Below, one piece after another: positions 55,834-64,000 of a stretch of 64,000 nt of DNA; position 1 is the stretch's first letter, and every line of letters begins with the position of its first letter. The stretch spans positions 1 through 64,000 of the forward strand of contig CATABD010000004.1 in the NCBI GenBank assembly GCA_949494735.1, written 5' to 3'. Made by a program: the position numbers and the translations under genes. This DNA is from an uncultured Oscillospiraceae bacterium (GTDB taxonomy: Bacteria > Bacillota > Clostridia > Oscillospirales > Oscillospiraceae). The notes beneath the pieces were generated by a model. It made no database searches. It saw only the letters and a list, made by a program, of their open reading frames with translations, and was not told the origin of the DNA.

Positions 55834-56958
55834 ATGGACTGGACACCAATTTGGCATCAAGCCGCCGCCCCCGCATTCGCTATGGGCCTGTTGGCAGGGA
55901 AAAAGAAAACGGTGGTGTTTCATGTAACGCCCCAGGTTTCCGGCGAGAAGCTTCGGGTTCGTTTCTCAAATTACTATGGGAAGAAACCCTATGCCATCGG
56001 CGGACTGACGATATGGGCGCAGGGGAAGATGCACCCCGTCACGAGCGGCGGCAGCGGCTCCTTCTCTGTCCCCGTGGGGGAAAGCTGCTATTCTGACGAG
56101 ATTCCGTTCCCGACGGCCCAGGGCGAGGAGCTGGAGATCAGGCTCTATTATGCGTCAAAGGTCATGGACAGCAATATGACCGAGGAGGCCGCCGTGGTCT
56201 ACCCGGGCGATCACACCGGGGACAAGGAGCTTCCCCCGGCCCGCAGGGAGGGCTATAAGGAGCAGTACAACCTCTATGAAGCCGTTCCCGGGATGGATCA
56301 GATTGATGTGCTCACCGGCCAGCCGTCGAAGATCATCGCAGCCTTCGGGGACAGCATAACGGCCATGAACCGCTGGGTAAAACCGCTGCAAAAGCGCCTG
56401 TCCGACGCTTACGGTGGCAGGTACACGCTGATGAACGCCGGTATCGGCGGGAACTGCCTGCTCTATGATATTCCGGGGCTGATGGGGGCTTCCTACGGGG
56501 AAAAGGGGGTATCCCGTTTTGAACGCGATGTGCTCCGCTTTGACGGCCTCCACGGGGTGATCCTCGCGCTGGGCGTCAATGACGCGGCTTATTACTCCAA
56601 AAAGACAGAGGCAGTCATCTCCCTGGAAAAATACGCGTCTGCCGTAACAGACATCGTGGAGCGGCTCCACAAGATGGGCGTCCGGGTGTTTGCCCAAACC
56701 CTCCCGCCCCGCATCGGGTTTGTGAAAAAGGGCTATACCCCGGAGATGGAGACCCTGCGGGTCAGTATCAACGGATGGATCAGGGAAAGCACGATGTTCG
56801 ACTACATATTTGACGCGGATGCCCTGCTGCGGGATCAGAACAATCCCTCGGTCACCGACGAGCGCTACCATCAGGGCGACCACCTGCACCCGAACCAGGC
56901 CGGCGGTATGCTGCTGGCACAGGCATACGATTTGAAACAGCTGACCGGGGAGGTGTAG
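55834..56958 (+). CDS. SGNH/GDSL hydrolase (carbohydrate-esterase-like)
   Basis: IIAAFGDSITAMNRW; NAGIGGN; LALGVND; GDHLHPNQAG. Confidence 0.9.
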   Translation: MDWTPIWHQAAAPAFAMGLLAGKKKTVVFHVTPQVSGEKLRVRFSNYYGKKPYAIGGLTIWAQGKMHPVTSGGSGSFSVPVGESCYSDEIPFPTAQGEELEIRLYYASKVMDSNMTEEAAVVYPGDHTGDKELPPARREGYKEQYNLYEAVPGMDQIDVLTGQPSKIIAAFGDSITAMNRWVKPLQKRLSDAYGGRYTLMNAGIGGNCLLYDIPGLMGASYGEKGVSRFERDVLRFDGLHGVILALGVNDAAYYSKKTEAVISLEKYASAVTDIVERLHKMGVRVFAQTLPPRIGFVKKGYTPEMETLRVSINGWIRESTMFDYIFDADALLRDQNNPSVTDERYHQGDHLHPNQAGGMLLAQAYDLKQLTGEV

Positions 56959-56960
56959 GC

Positions 56961-57701
56961 ATGGGCAAGAAGTATTTTACGCTCAGCTTCGATGATGGGC
57001 TGGAGCAGGACAAACGGGTGATCCGGCTGATGAAGCAATACGGGCTTAAAGGGACCTTCAACCTCAATGCCGGCCTGTTCGGCGCCCGCGGCGAGGTGAA
57101 GGGGATCGGAACCTTCTCTTTCCAGGACTGCCCCGAGGGGGTAACGCACAAATGGCCCTTCTCCTATGTGCGGCACAATCGAATCCCGCAGGACGAGGTT
57201 CTCCAGGTTTATGAGGGGATGGAAATTGCCACCCATGGCTTCCGGCATGAATCCCTGGGCGCTGTCAGCGAGGACGAAATGCGCGCGTCGGTGGACGCGG
57301 ACAAGGCCGCCCTGGAGGGGCTCTTTGGCGCCCCCATCGTGGGCCATGCCTATGCGCAGGGCTCCACTTCGCCGGCAGTGCAGGCGTATCTGAAGGAACG
57401 GGGCTACCGGTATGCCAGAGCGGTGTTCCCCTCTGGCGGCTATGAGTTCCCCGAAGACCCGCTGAACTTCCGTCCCTCCACCTCCATCATTTTGAAGGAC
57501 GCCATGAAGCTGGTGGAGCGCTTCAAGCGCGAGGAGGCCCAGGATCGGGACTTGCTGCTATACCTCTGGGCGCACAGCTATGAAATGGACTACGGAAAGG
57601 GCAATGCCAGCTGGGATGCCCTGGAACGGCTTTTTGAGGCCATCGCGGGGCGCAGCGATATCGTATACTGCACCAACAGCGAGGCATTCTCACATATTTG
57701 A
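56961..57701 (+). CDS. Polysaccharide deacetylase (NodB-like)
   Basis: YFTLSFDDGLEQDKRVIRLMKQYGLKGTFNLNAGLFG; ATHGFRHESLG. Confidence 0.9.
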   Translation: MGKKYFTLSFDDGLEQDKRVIRLMKQYGLKGTFNLNAGLFGARGEVKGIGTFSFQDCPEGVTHKWPFSYVRHNRIPQDEVLQVYEGMEIATHGFRHESLGAVSEDEMRASVDADKAALEGLFGAPIVGHAYAQGSTSPAVQAYLKERGYRYARAVFPSGGYEFPEDPLNFRPSTSIILKDAMKLVERFKREEAQDRDLLLYLWAHSYEMDYGKGNASWDALERLFEAIAGRSDIVYCTNSEAFSHI

Positions 57702-60115
57702 GGGGGCGCAGACAGATGAAAAAACAAAACTTCAACACGGGCTGGCTGTTCAGTGCCGTGGGCGGGGAGCAGGCCATGAAGCCGGTCACGCTTCCCCATG
57801 ACGCGATGCTGTACGAGAAACGCTCGAAGGATGCCGCTACGGCAGGGGCCTGCGGATATTTTCCCGGCGGCGCCTATGTCTATATCAGACGGCTTCCCGT
57901 GCCCGAGGAGTGGCGGGAGCAGTCCGCCGTCCTGGAATTTGAGGCGGTCTATCAAAACGCCCAGGTGTTCGTGAACGGCACCCTCGCCGCCGAGCAGCGG
58001 TACGGCTATATCAGCTTCTTTGTGGCGCTGGAGCAGTATCTGAAATACGGTGAGGAAAATGAGATAAAGGTGATCGCCGACAACTCGGCGGTGCCCAATT
58101 CCCGCTGGTATTCCGGAAGCGGGATATATCGGAACGTAAACCTTTTCCTTGGGGATCGGAACCATATCATCCCCGACGGCCTATTGATCTCCACCTCCGG
58201 GAACAACACGGCCCATGTGAAGGTGTCGGTCACCGGCGGCGACACGGTTCGGGTTTCCATCCTGGACGGCGAAAGCCTCGCGGCGCAGGCCGAGGTGCCG
58301 GTAAAGGACGGGACAGCTTCCGTGGACATCCCCGTTTCCCAGCCCCGGCTTTGGGACGCAGACCACCCCGAGCTGTATCTGTGCCGGACGGAGCTGCTGA
58401 AGGATGGCGAGGTGGTTGACACGGCGGAGGAGCGGTTTGGTTTCCGCACCCTCAGCTGGAGCGTCAAGGGCTTCTTCGTGAATGGGCAGGAGACGCTGCT
58501 TCGCGGCGCCTGCATCCACCACGACAACGGCATCCTGGGCGCGTGCTCCTTTGAAGCTGCTGAACTCCGCCGCGTCCGGCTGCTCAAGGAGGCCGGCTTC
58601 AACGCGATACGTTCCTCCCATAACCCGGCGTCCAAAGCCTTGCTGGATGCCTGTGACCAGCTGGGTATGTATGTCATGGATGAATTCTGCGACAACTGGC
58701 TGGTGCATAAAAACCCCTACGACTATGCGGACAAGGATTTCCGTGCGTGGTGGGAACGGGATCTCACTGCCATGGTGATCAAAAACTACAACCACCCCAG
58801 CGTAGTCATGAATTCCATCGGGAACGAGATCTCCGAGCTGGCCATCCCCGAGGGACAGGAGTACTGCAAAAAGCTGGCCGTCCTGGCCCGGAAGCTGGAT
58901 CCGGGGAAAGCCGTGACCCTGGGTGTCAACCTGATGCTGTGCAGTATGTCGGCCAAGGGCGGCGGCATATACGGCGACAAAAAGGACGGGAAAGAGAACA
59001 AGAACGGCAGTCAGACCATGGATAATGTCCCTACCAGCGCGTTCTTCAATATGCTGATGAACATGGCCGGGGGGATGATTGAAAAAATGGCCGCCAAGCC
59101 CGCCGCGGATAATGCCACAAAGGTGTGCTTCTCCTACCTGGATATCGGCGGGTATAATTACGCCGCCTCCCGGTATGAGAAGGACGGCACACTTCATCCG
59201 GACCGGGTTATCGTTGGCTCCGAGACCCTGCCCAAAAACCTCTATCACAACTGGCAGCTGGTGAAAAAGCTCCCCTATGTCATCGGCGACTTCATGTGGA
59301 CCGGCTGGGACTACCTGGGGGAGTCCGGCATCGGCACCGTCCGCTACAAAAGCTTCAAGAATCCCGGTCAGGACGCGCCTATCATTTCCGGCGGCTGCGG
59401 CGTGATCGACATCTGCGGAAAGCTCCGCCCCGAGGTGCAGTGGAACCGGCTGACCTGGGGACTGGATCACACCCCCGGTATCGGTGTGGAACCGTATACC
59501 CACGCCGGGGAGACGGGCTCTGTATCCATGTGGCGTGACACAGACGCGGTGGCAAGCTGGTCTTGGGCCGGCTGCGAGGGGAAGCGGAACAAGATCACCG
59601 TGTATTCCGACGGTGACACGGCGGAACTCATCATAAATGGGCGTTCCTATGGGAAGAAAAAGACAAAGGAGTATAAGGCCGTCTTCAAACACATTGCCTA
59701 TGAGCCCGGAACGATCACCGCGATCAGCTATGACAGTGCCGGGAAAGAGCTGTCCCGCACCTCCATGAAGACTGCCGAGGGCGCCAGCGAACTGCGCGTG
59801 GCTGCTGATCGGAGCGCCTTGAAGGCGGGGACGCAGGATCTGGCTTATTTGAGCATCGACCTGACCGGCGCGGACGGGATCACAAAGTCTTCCGAGGACA
59901 CCGCAGTTACGGTGGAGGTCAGCGGCGCCGGCGAGCTGCTGGCCCTTGGCTCTGCAAAGCCCAATATGGGGGAGAACTTCTTCTCCAATACCCATACCAC
60001 CTATTATGGGAAAGCGCTGGCCGTTGTCCGCGCCGGAGACGCCCCCGGCGGGATCACGGTGACTGTGCGGGCAGATGGGATGCAGGCCAGGACGGTCGAA
60101 CTGAACGCGATCTAA
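57698..60115 (+). CDS. GH2 family beta-glycosidase
   Basis: VTLPHDAMLYEKRS; RGACIHHDNGILGA; NAIRSSHNPASKALLDACD; NSIGNEI; VGSETLP. Confidence 0.93.
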   Translation: MRGRRQMKKQNFNTGWLFSAVGGEQAMKPVTLPHDAMLYEKRSKDAATAGACGYFPGGAYVYIRRLPVPEEWREQSAVLEFEAVYQNAQVFVNGTLAAEQRYGYISFFVALEQYLKYGEENEIKVIADNSAVPNSRWYSGSGIYRNVNLFLGDRNHIIPDGLLISTSGNNTAHVKVSVTGGDTVRVSILDGESLAAQAEVPVKDGTASVDIPVSQPRLWDADHPELYLCRTELLKDGEVVDTAEERFGFRTLSWSVKGFFVNGQETLLRGACIHHDNGILGACSFEAAELRRVRLLKEAGFNAIRSSHNPASKALLDACDQLGMYVMDEFCDNWLVHKNPYDYADKDFRAWWERDLTAMVIKNYNHPSVVMNSIGNEISELAIPEGQEYCKKLAVLARKLDPGKAVTLGVNLMLCSMSAKGGGIYGDKKDGKENKNGSQTMDNVPTSAFFNMLMNMAGGMIEKMAAKPAADNATKVCFSYLDIGGYNYAASRYEKDGTLHPDRVIVGSETLPKNLYHNWQLVKKLPYVIGDFMWTGWDYLGESGIGTVRYKSFKNPGQDAPIISGGCGVIDICGKLRPEVQWNRLTWGLDHTPGIGVEPYTHAGETGSVSMWRDTDAVASWSWAGCEGKRNKITVYSDGDTAELIINGRSYGKKKTKEYKAVFKHIAYEPGTITAISYDSAGKELSRTSMKTAEGASELRVAADRSALKAGTQDLAYLSIDLTGADGITKSSEDTAVTVEVSGAGELLALGSAKPNMGENFFSNTHTTYYGKALAVVRAGDAPGGITVTVRADGMQARTVELNAI

Positions 60116-60136
60116 GCGGAGCAAAGAAGGGACGTT

Positions 60137-61600
60137 ATGGACAAAAAAGAAACTGGCTTCTGGAACACCCCCCTCACCAGCTCGCTGGTGGGATCCCAGA
60201 GCGCAAAGCTGCCGGAAATGCTGCTGGGCTACTTCATCGGCCCCTTCGGGGCGCTGCTGTCCTCCGGCATCTTCACCAGCATCCTGCAAAACTACTTCAC
60301 CGATGTGCTCAAGCTGGATTTGAGCTTCCTCACCGGGTTACAGCTGTTTTCCACCATCCTGATCGTGGCGGCCAACCTTGTGGTGGGCCAGCTTATTGAG
60401 CGCACAAAGGCCCTGGCGGGCAAGGCCCGGCCCTGGGTGCTGCTGTCTGCGCTGACGCTGAGCGCGGCCAGCGTGCTCATGTTCATCGTCCCCTTCCAGA
60501 GCCCCACGGCAAAAATGGTGTGGATCGCCATCGCCTATAATCTCTACTACGCGGTGGCCTATCCCATCTACAACACCGCCAACTCCACCCTGATCCCTGT
60601 GTCCACCCGGGACAGCAAACAGCGGGCCACCCTGGCTTCCTTCACCAACGTGGCGGGCCTGGGGGTCATGGGTGTGGGCTCCATGGTGTTCCCCATGCTG
60701 GTGTCCTTTGCCCTGAAGGAAAACCAGGGGCTTTGGTTCATGACCATGCTGGCTGTGGCAATATTCACCGCCCTGACCATCTTCCTCCAGTTCAAGTTCA
60801 CCCGAGAGCGGGTCACGGAGGAGAGCATGGGCACAGCCGGCAGCGACGCCCAGGACAAAACGGCCACCCTGGGGGAACAGCTCAAGGCTGTGGCCAGCGA
60901 GAAGTGGTGGTGGATCACCATGATCTTTTACATGGGCTTCCAGTGGAGCGGGGCCATGAAGAACGGCTCCATGGCTTTCTTCTGCAAATGGGTGCTGGAC
61001 AACACCTTCTTTGGCTCCGCCGACGCCTGGGGCGCGTCCCAATCCCTGCTGGCGGTGCTGGGGGCCATCCCCATGGCGGTGGCGGCGGCGCTGGTGGTGC
61101 CGTTGGCCAACAAATTCGGCAAGCGCACCGTCACCATCATCGGCATGGTGGTCGGCGTCATCGGCGGCGTTATTGCCGGGCTGGGGCAGGGCCAGATCGT
61201 CCCGGTGGCCGCAGGCGTGGCGATCAAGTGCCTGGGCTCCGCCCCGGCGTGCTACCTGATTTTGGCCATGCTGGCGGACGTGATCGACCACATCGAATTT
61301 AAGAGCGGCATCCGCACAGACGGGCTTACCATGTCCATCTACAGCTCCATCATGGTGGCCGCCACCCCCATCTGCAACGCGATTTTCAGCGCCATCCTGA
61401 ACGGTAGCGGCTATGCCCAGGGGGCCGACGTGGCCCTGGGCACCGCGGGGCAGACCGCCGCGGCCCAGGGAGCCATCACGGTGAGCTATATCTGGATCGA
61501 GACCATCGCCTACGCCCTGTGCGCGGTGCTGATGCTGCTGTGGACGGTGGAGAAAAACCTCCCCGAGGAGCAAAAGGCCATCGCGGAGCGCAAAAAGTGA
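60137..61600 (+). CDS. GPH-family (MFS) sugar transporter
   Basis: LIERTKALAGKARPWVLLSAL; YIWIETIAYALCAVLMLLW; 12-TM pattern. Confidence 0.9.
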   Translation: MDKKETGFWNTPLTSSLVGSQSAKLPEMLLGYFIGPFGALLSSGIFTSILQNYFTDVLKLDLSFLTGLQLFSTILIVAANLVVGQLIERTKALAGKARPWVLLSALTLSAASVLMFIVPFQSPTAKMVWIAIAYNLYYAVAYPIYNTANSTLIPVSTRDSKQRATLASFTNVAGLGVMGVGSMVFPMLVSFALKENQGLWFMTMLAVAIFTALTIFLQFKFTRERVTEESMGTAGSDAQDKTATLGEQLKAVASEKWWWITMIFYMGFQWSGAMKNGSMAFFCKWVLDNTFFGSADAWGASQSLLAVLGAIPMAVAAALVVPLANKFGKRTVTIIGMVVGVIGGVIAGLGQGQIVPVAAGVAIKCLGSAPACYLILAMLADVIDHIEFKSGIRTDGLTMSIYSSIMVAATPICNAIFSAILNGSGYAQGADVALGTAGQTAAAQGAITVSYIWIETIAYALCAVLMLLWTVEKNLPEEQKAIAERKK

Positions 61601-61611
61601 GGGGGCGCGGC

Positions 61612-63087
61612 GTGAAAACAAAGCAGGCGCTCAACCCCTATCTCCCCAGCTGGGAGTATATCCCGGACGGCGAGCCCCATGTGTTTGAAAACCGGGTCTA
61701 CGTCTACGGTTCCCACGACAGGTTCAACGCGCCCATCTTCTGCGTCAACGACTACGTGTGCTGGTCCGCCCCGGTGGACGACCTGTCCGACTGGCGGTAT
61801 GAGGGCGTGATCTACCGCAAGAACCAGGATCCGAAAAATAAGCTGGGCCTGCGGCTGCTGTTCGCCCCCGACGTGTGCCGGGGGGTGGACGGGCGGTATT
61901 ATCTCTACTACGCCTTTGACTTCATGGGGATTATGGGGGTGGCCGTCTGCGACACCCCGGCAGGGAAATACCAATTCCTTGGCCATGTCCATTATCCCAA
62001 CGGCACTGTCTGGGGACGGCGGAAGGGCGACCAGTTCCCCTTCGACCCCGGCGTGCTGGCGGACGACAACGGGCGGATCTGGCTGTACTCCGGGTTTTAT
62101 ACGCCCACGCCCGCCTTCGTCACCGGCTTCAAGAAGCTGCGCAATGACGGCGGCACGGTGGTGGAGCTGGAGCGGGATATGCTCACCATCAAGGGGGAGC
62201 CCCAGGTGATTTTTCCCAAGGAGGGCCCCGGCTCCTTCTCCAACCACGAGTTTTTTGAGGCCAGCTCCATCCGCAAGGACGGGGACAAGTACATCTTCGT
62301 CTACTCCTCCCGACACAACCACGAGCTGTGCTATGCGGTCAGCGGCCGGCCCGACGGCGGCTTCACTTTCGGAGGCACGCTGGTGAGCCAGGGCGACCTG
62401 TTCCTGGACGGCAACGAGGACGAGCGAAAGGGCCTGAACTACCTGGGCAATACCCACGGCGGGCTGCTGAACATCGGGGAGGACTGGTATATCTTCTACC
62501 ACCGGCAGACCAACCGCCACTCCTATTCCCGTCAGGCCTGCGCGGAAAAGCTGGTTCGCAGCCCCGACGGCTCCTTCCGGCAGGCGGAAGTGACCTCCTG
62601 CGGGCTGAACGGCGGGCCGCTGCGAGGCATTGGGCGCTATCCGGCCTATATTGCCTGCAACCTGTGGAGCAGGGATGGCGTGGGGCGCTACGACTGTCCC
62701 AGTCCCCGAAGGGCATTTGCCGCCCACCCCTATTTCACCCAGACGGGGAAGGACCGGGAGGGGAACGGTGACCAGTACATCGCCAATATGCGGGACGGCG
62801 CTGTGGCAGGCTTCAAGTATTTTGACATCCGGGGGGTCAAAGCTGTATCGGTGGAACTGAGCGGCACCGCGGAAGGAGAATTTTTACTCTCCGACACGCC
62901 GGGCTTTCAGACGATATCGGCGCGTATCCCGTTGAAGCTGATCGATGGATGGGCAGAATTTCGAGCAGGCTGTGCCTTAGATAACGGGGCACGGACGCTG
63001 TATTTCAAATTCTGCGGAGTGGGAAGTGTTGATTTCCATTCCTTTTTACTGGAGGAGGAGAAACATGAAGGCAAATCAATTCAATGA
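61612..63087 (+). CDS. GH43 family glycosidase (GTG start)
   Basis: LNPYLPSWEYIPDGEPHVFENRVYVYGSHD; FDPGVLADDNGRIWLY; FFEASSIRKDG; C-terminal CBM-like region. Confidence 0.88.
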   Translation: MKTKQALNPYLPSWEYIPDGEPHVFENRVYVYGSHDRFNAPIFCVNDYVCWSAPVDDLSDWRYEGVIYRKNQDPKNKLGLRLLFAPDVCRGVDGRYYLYYAFDFMGIMGVAVCDTPAGKYQFLGHVHYPNGTVWGRRKGDQFPFDPGVLADDNGRIWLYSGFYTPTPAFVTGFKKLRNDGGTVVELERDMLTIKGEPQVIFPKEGPGSFSNHEFFEASSIRKDGDKYIFVYSSRHNHELCYAVSGRPDGGFTFGGTLVSQGDLFLDGNEDERKGLNYLGNTHGGLLNIGEDWYIFYHRQTNRHSYSRQACAEKLVRSPDGSFRQAEVTSCGLNGGPLRGIGRYPAYIACNLWSRDGVGRYDCPSPRRAFAAHPYFTQTGKDREGNGDQYIANMRDGAVAGFKYFDIRGVKAVSVELSGTAEGEFLLSDTPGFQTISARIPLKLIDGWAEFRAGCALDNGARTLYFKFCGVGSVDFHSFLLEEEKHEGKSIQ

Positions 63088-64000
63088 TTGCTGGCAAGTG
63101 AGATATCTGGAAGATGAGGGCCCCGGTGTTCCCGTGACCCTTCCCCATGACGCCATGCTGTCCGAGCCCCGGACGGAGTTGTCCGCCGGGGGTATCAATA
63201 CCGGCTGGTACGAGGGGCGGGACTATCTCTACACCAAGGTTTTTACGCCGGACAGAGCGCTGACGGATCAATGCGCTGTGTTGGAGTTTGAGGGCGTGTA
63301 CCACAACGCCGAGGTGTGGCTCAACGGGGAAAAGCTGGCTTTCCGGCCCTACGGCTACACCAACTTCTATGTGGAGCTGACGGGGAAGCTGCGGGCGGGG
63401 GAGGAAAATACCTTGGAGGTCATCGCCCGCAACGCCGACCAGCCCAACTCCCGCTGGTACTCCGGCGCGGGCATTTACCGGCCTGTTGTCTTGTGGACGG
63501 CGGATCGGGAGCACATCAAGCTCAACGGGGTGAAGATCCGCACACTATCCCTGGATCCGGCCCAGATCGAGGTGCGGGTGGAGACGGAGGGTGCGGGGCC
63601 GGTGTCCGTGGCCGTTCTGGACGACGGACGAGAGCTGGCCGCCGCATCCGGGGAGACCAAGGGGCAGTTTACATTTACCATGATCCTGGAAGGGGCTAAG
63701 CCCTGGAGCCTGGACGATCCTCAGCTCTATGCGTGCCGGATAAGGTTTGGGACGGATGAGGTGGTGGAGACCTTCGGTCTGCGCACCCTGGAGTGGGGCC
63801 GCCGCGGTCTGCTGCTCAACGGGGAGCGGGTCATTGTCCAGGGGGCCTGCATCCACCACGACAACGGTGTGCTGGGGGCCTGCTGCTACGAGGACGCGGA
63901 GTGGCGCAAGATCCGCATTTTAAAGGAAAACGGCTACAACGCCATCCGCTCCGCCCACAACCCCTGTTCCAAGTTCCTGCTGGATGCCTGTGACCATCTG
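63065..64000 (+). CDS. GH2 family beta-glycosidase, runs off the window
   Basis: MKANQFNDCWQVRYLEDEGPGVPVTLPHDAMLSEPR; RGLLLNGERVIVQGACIHHDNGVLGACC; NAIRSAHNPCSKFLLDACD; overlaps GH43 end by 23 nt. Confidence 0.9.
   Translation, partial: MKANQFNDCWQVRYLEDEGPGVPVTLPHDAMLSEPRTELSAGGINTGWYEGRDYLYTKVFTPDRALTDQCAVLEFEGVYHNAEVWLNGEKLAFRPYGYTNFYVELTGKLRAGEENTLEVIARNADQPNSRWYSGAGIYRPVVLWTADREHIKLNGVKIRTLSLDPAQIEVRVETEGAGPVSVAVLDDGRELAAASGETKGQFTFTMILEGAKPWSLDDPQLYACRIRFGTDEVVETFGLRTLEWGRRGLLLNGERVIVQGACIHHDNGVLGACCYEDAEWRKIRILKENGYNAIRSAHNPCSKFLLDACDHL

Noticed and set aside
58181-60289. 702-aa minus-strand ORF opposite GH2
   Set aside because: Shadow ORF; the sense frame carries GH2 catalytic motifs
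1-64000. CRISPR arrays, tRNA or rRNA genes
   Set aside because: No regularly spaced repeats, cloverleaf or conserved rRNA segments were noticed; not exhaustively scanned with tRNAscan/Infernal

Overview
High-GC Firmicutes-type DNA (probably a gut Clostridia/Oscillospiraceae-like genome, inferred from gene content only). There are three blocks. (A) About 1-19.7 kb is a replication/repair/plasmid-biology module from a mobile element: SSB, VWA protein, DUF4317-like protein, YolD + Y-family polymerase, a JAMM protease carrying a possible ubiquitin-like domain, a ThiF/E1-like protein, a DnaN-like sliding clamp, a bactofilin-like protein, an NPPY methyltransferase-like protein, a Prok-E2/PRTRC-B-like protein, Rad52-like, Rad50/SMC-like and CHC2/Toprim primase-like proteins. 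Together these look like a PRTRC-related, ubiquitin-like E1/E2/JAB system embedded in a DNA metabolism operon. No relaxase, integrase or ParB is in the window. (B) About 19.9-25.8 kb holds an OmpR-type two-component system divergent from a MacB-like ABC transporter. A striking 11-bp-phased direct-repeat/inverted-repeat operator lies between them. (C) About 26-64 kb is a large glycan-utilisation locus: GH78, a LytTR/GHKL two-component system, four domain-swapped membrane-anchored GH3 enzymes with lipoproteins and small membrane partners, SGNH hydrolases, GH2 x3, GH43 x2, a polysaccharide deacetylase, three GPH/MFS transporters and an AraC regulator. Two matching 12-bp repeats spaced 21 bp precede both the GH78 gene and the GH3 operon and are strong LytTR operator candidates. 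All family calls are from reading the translations; no database search was run.
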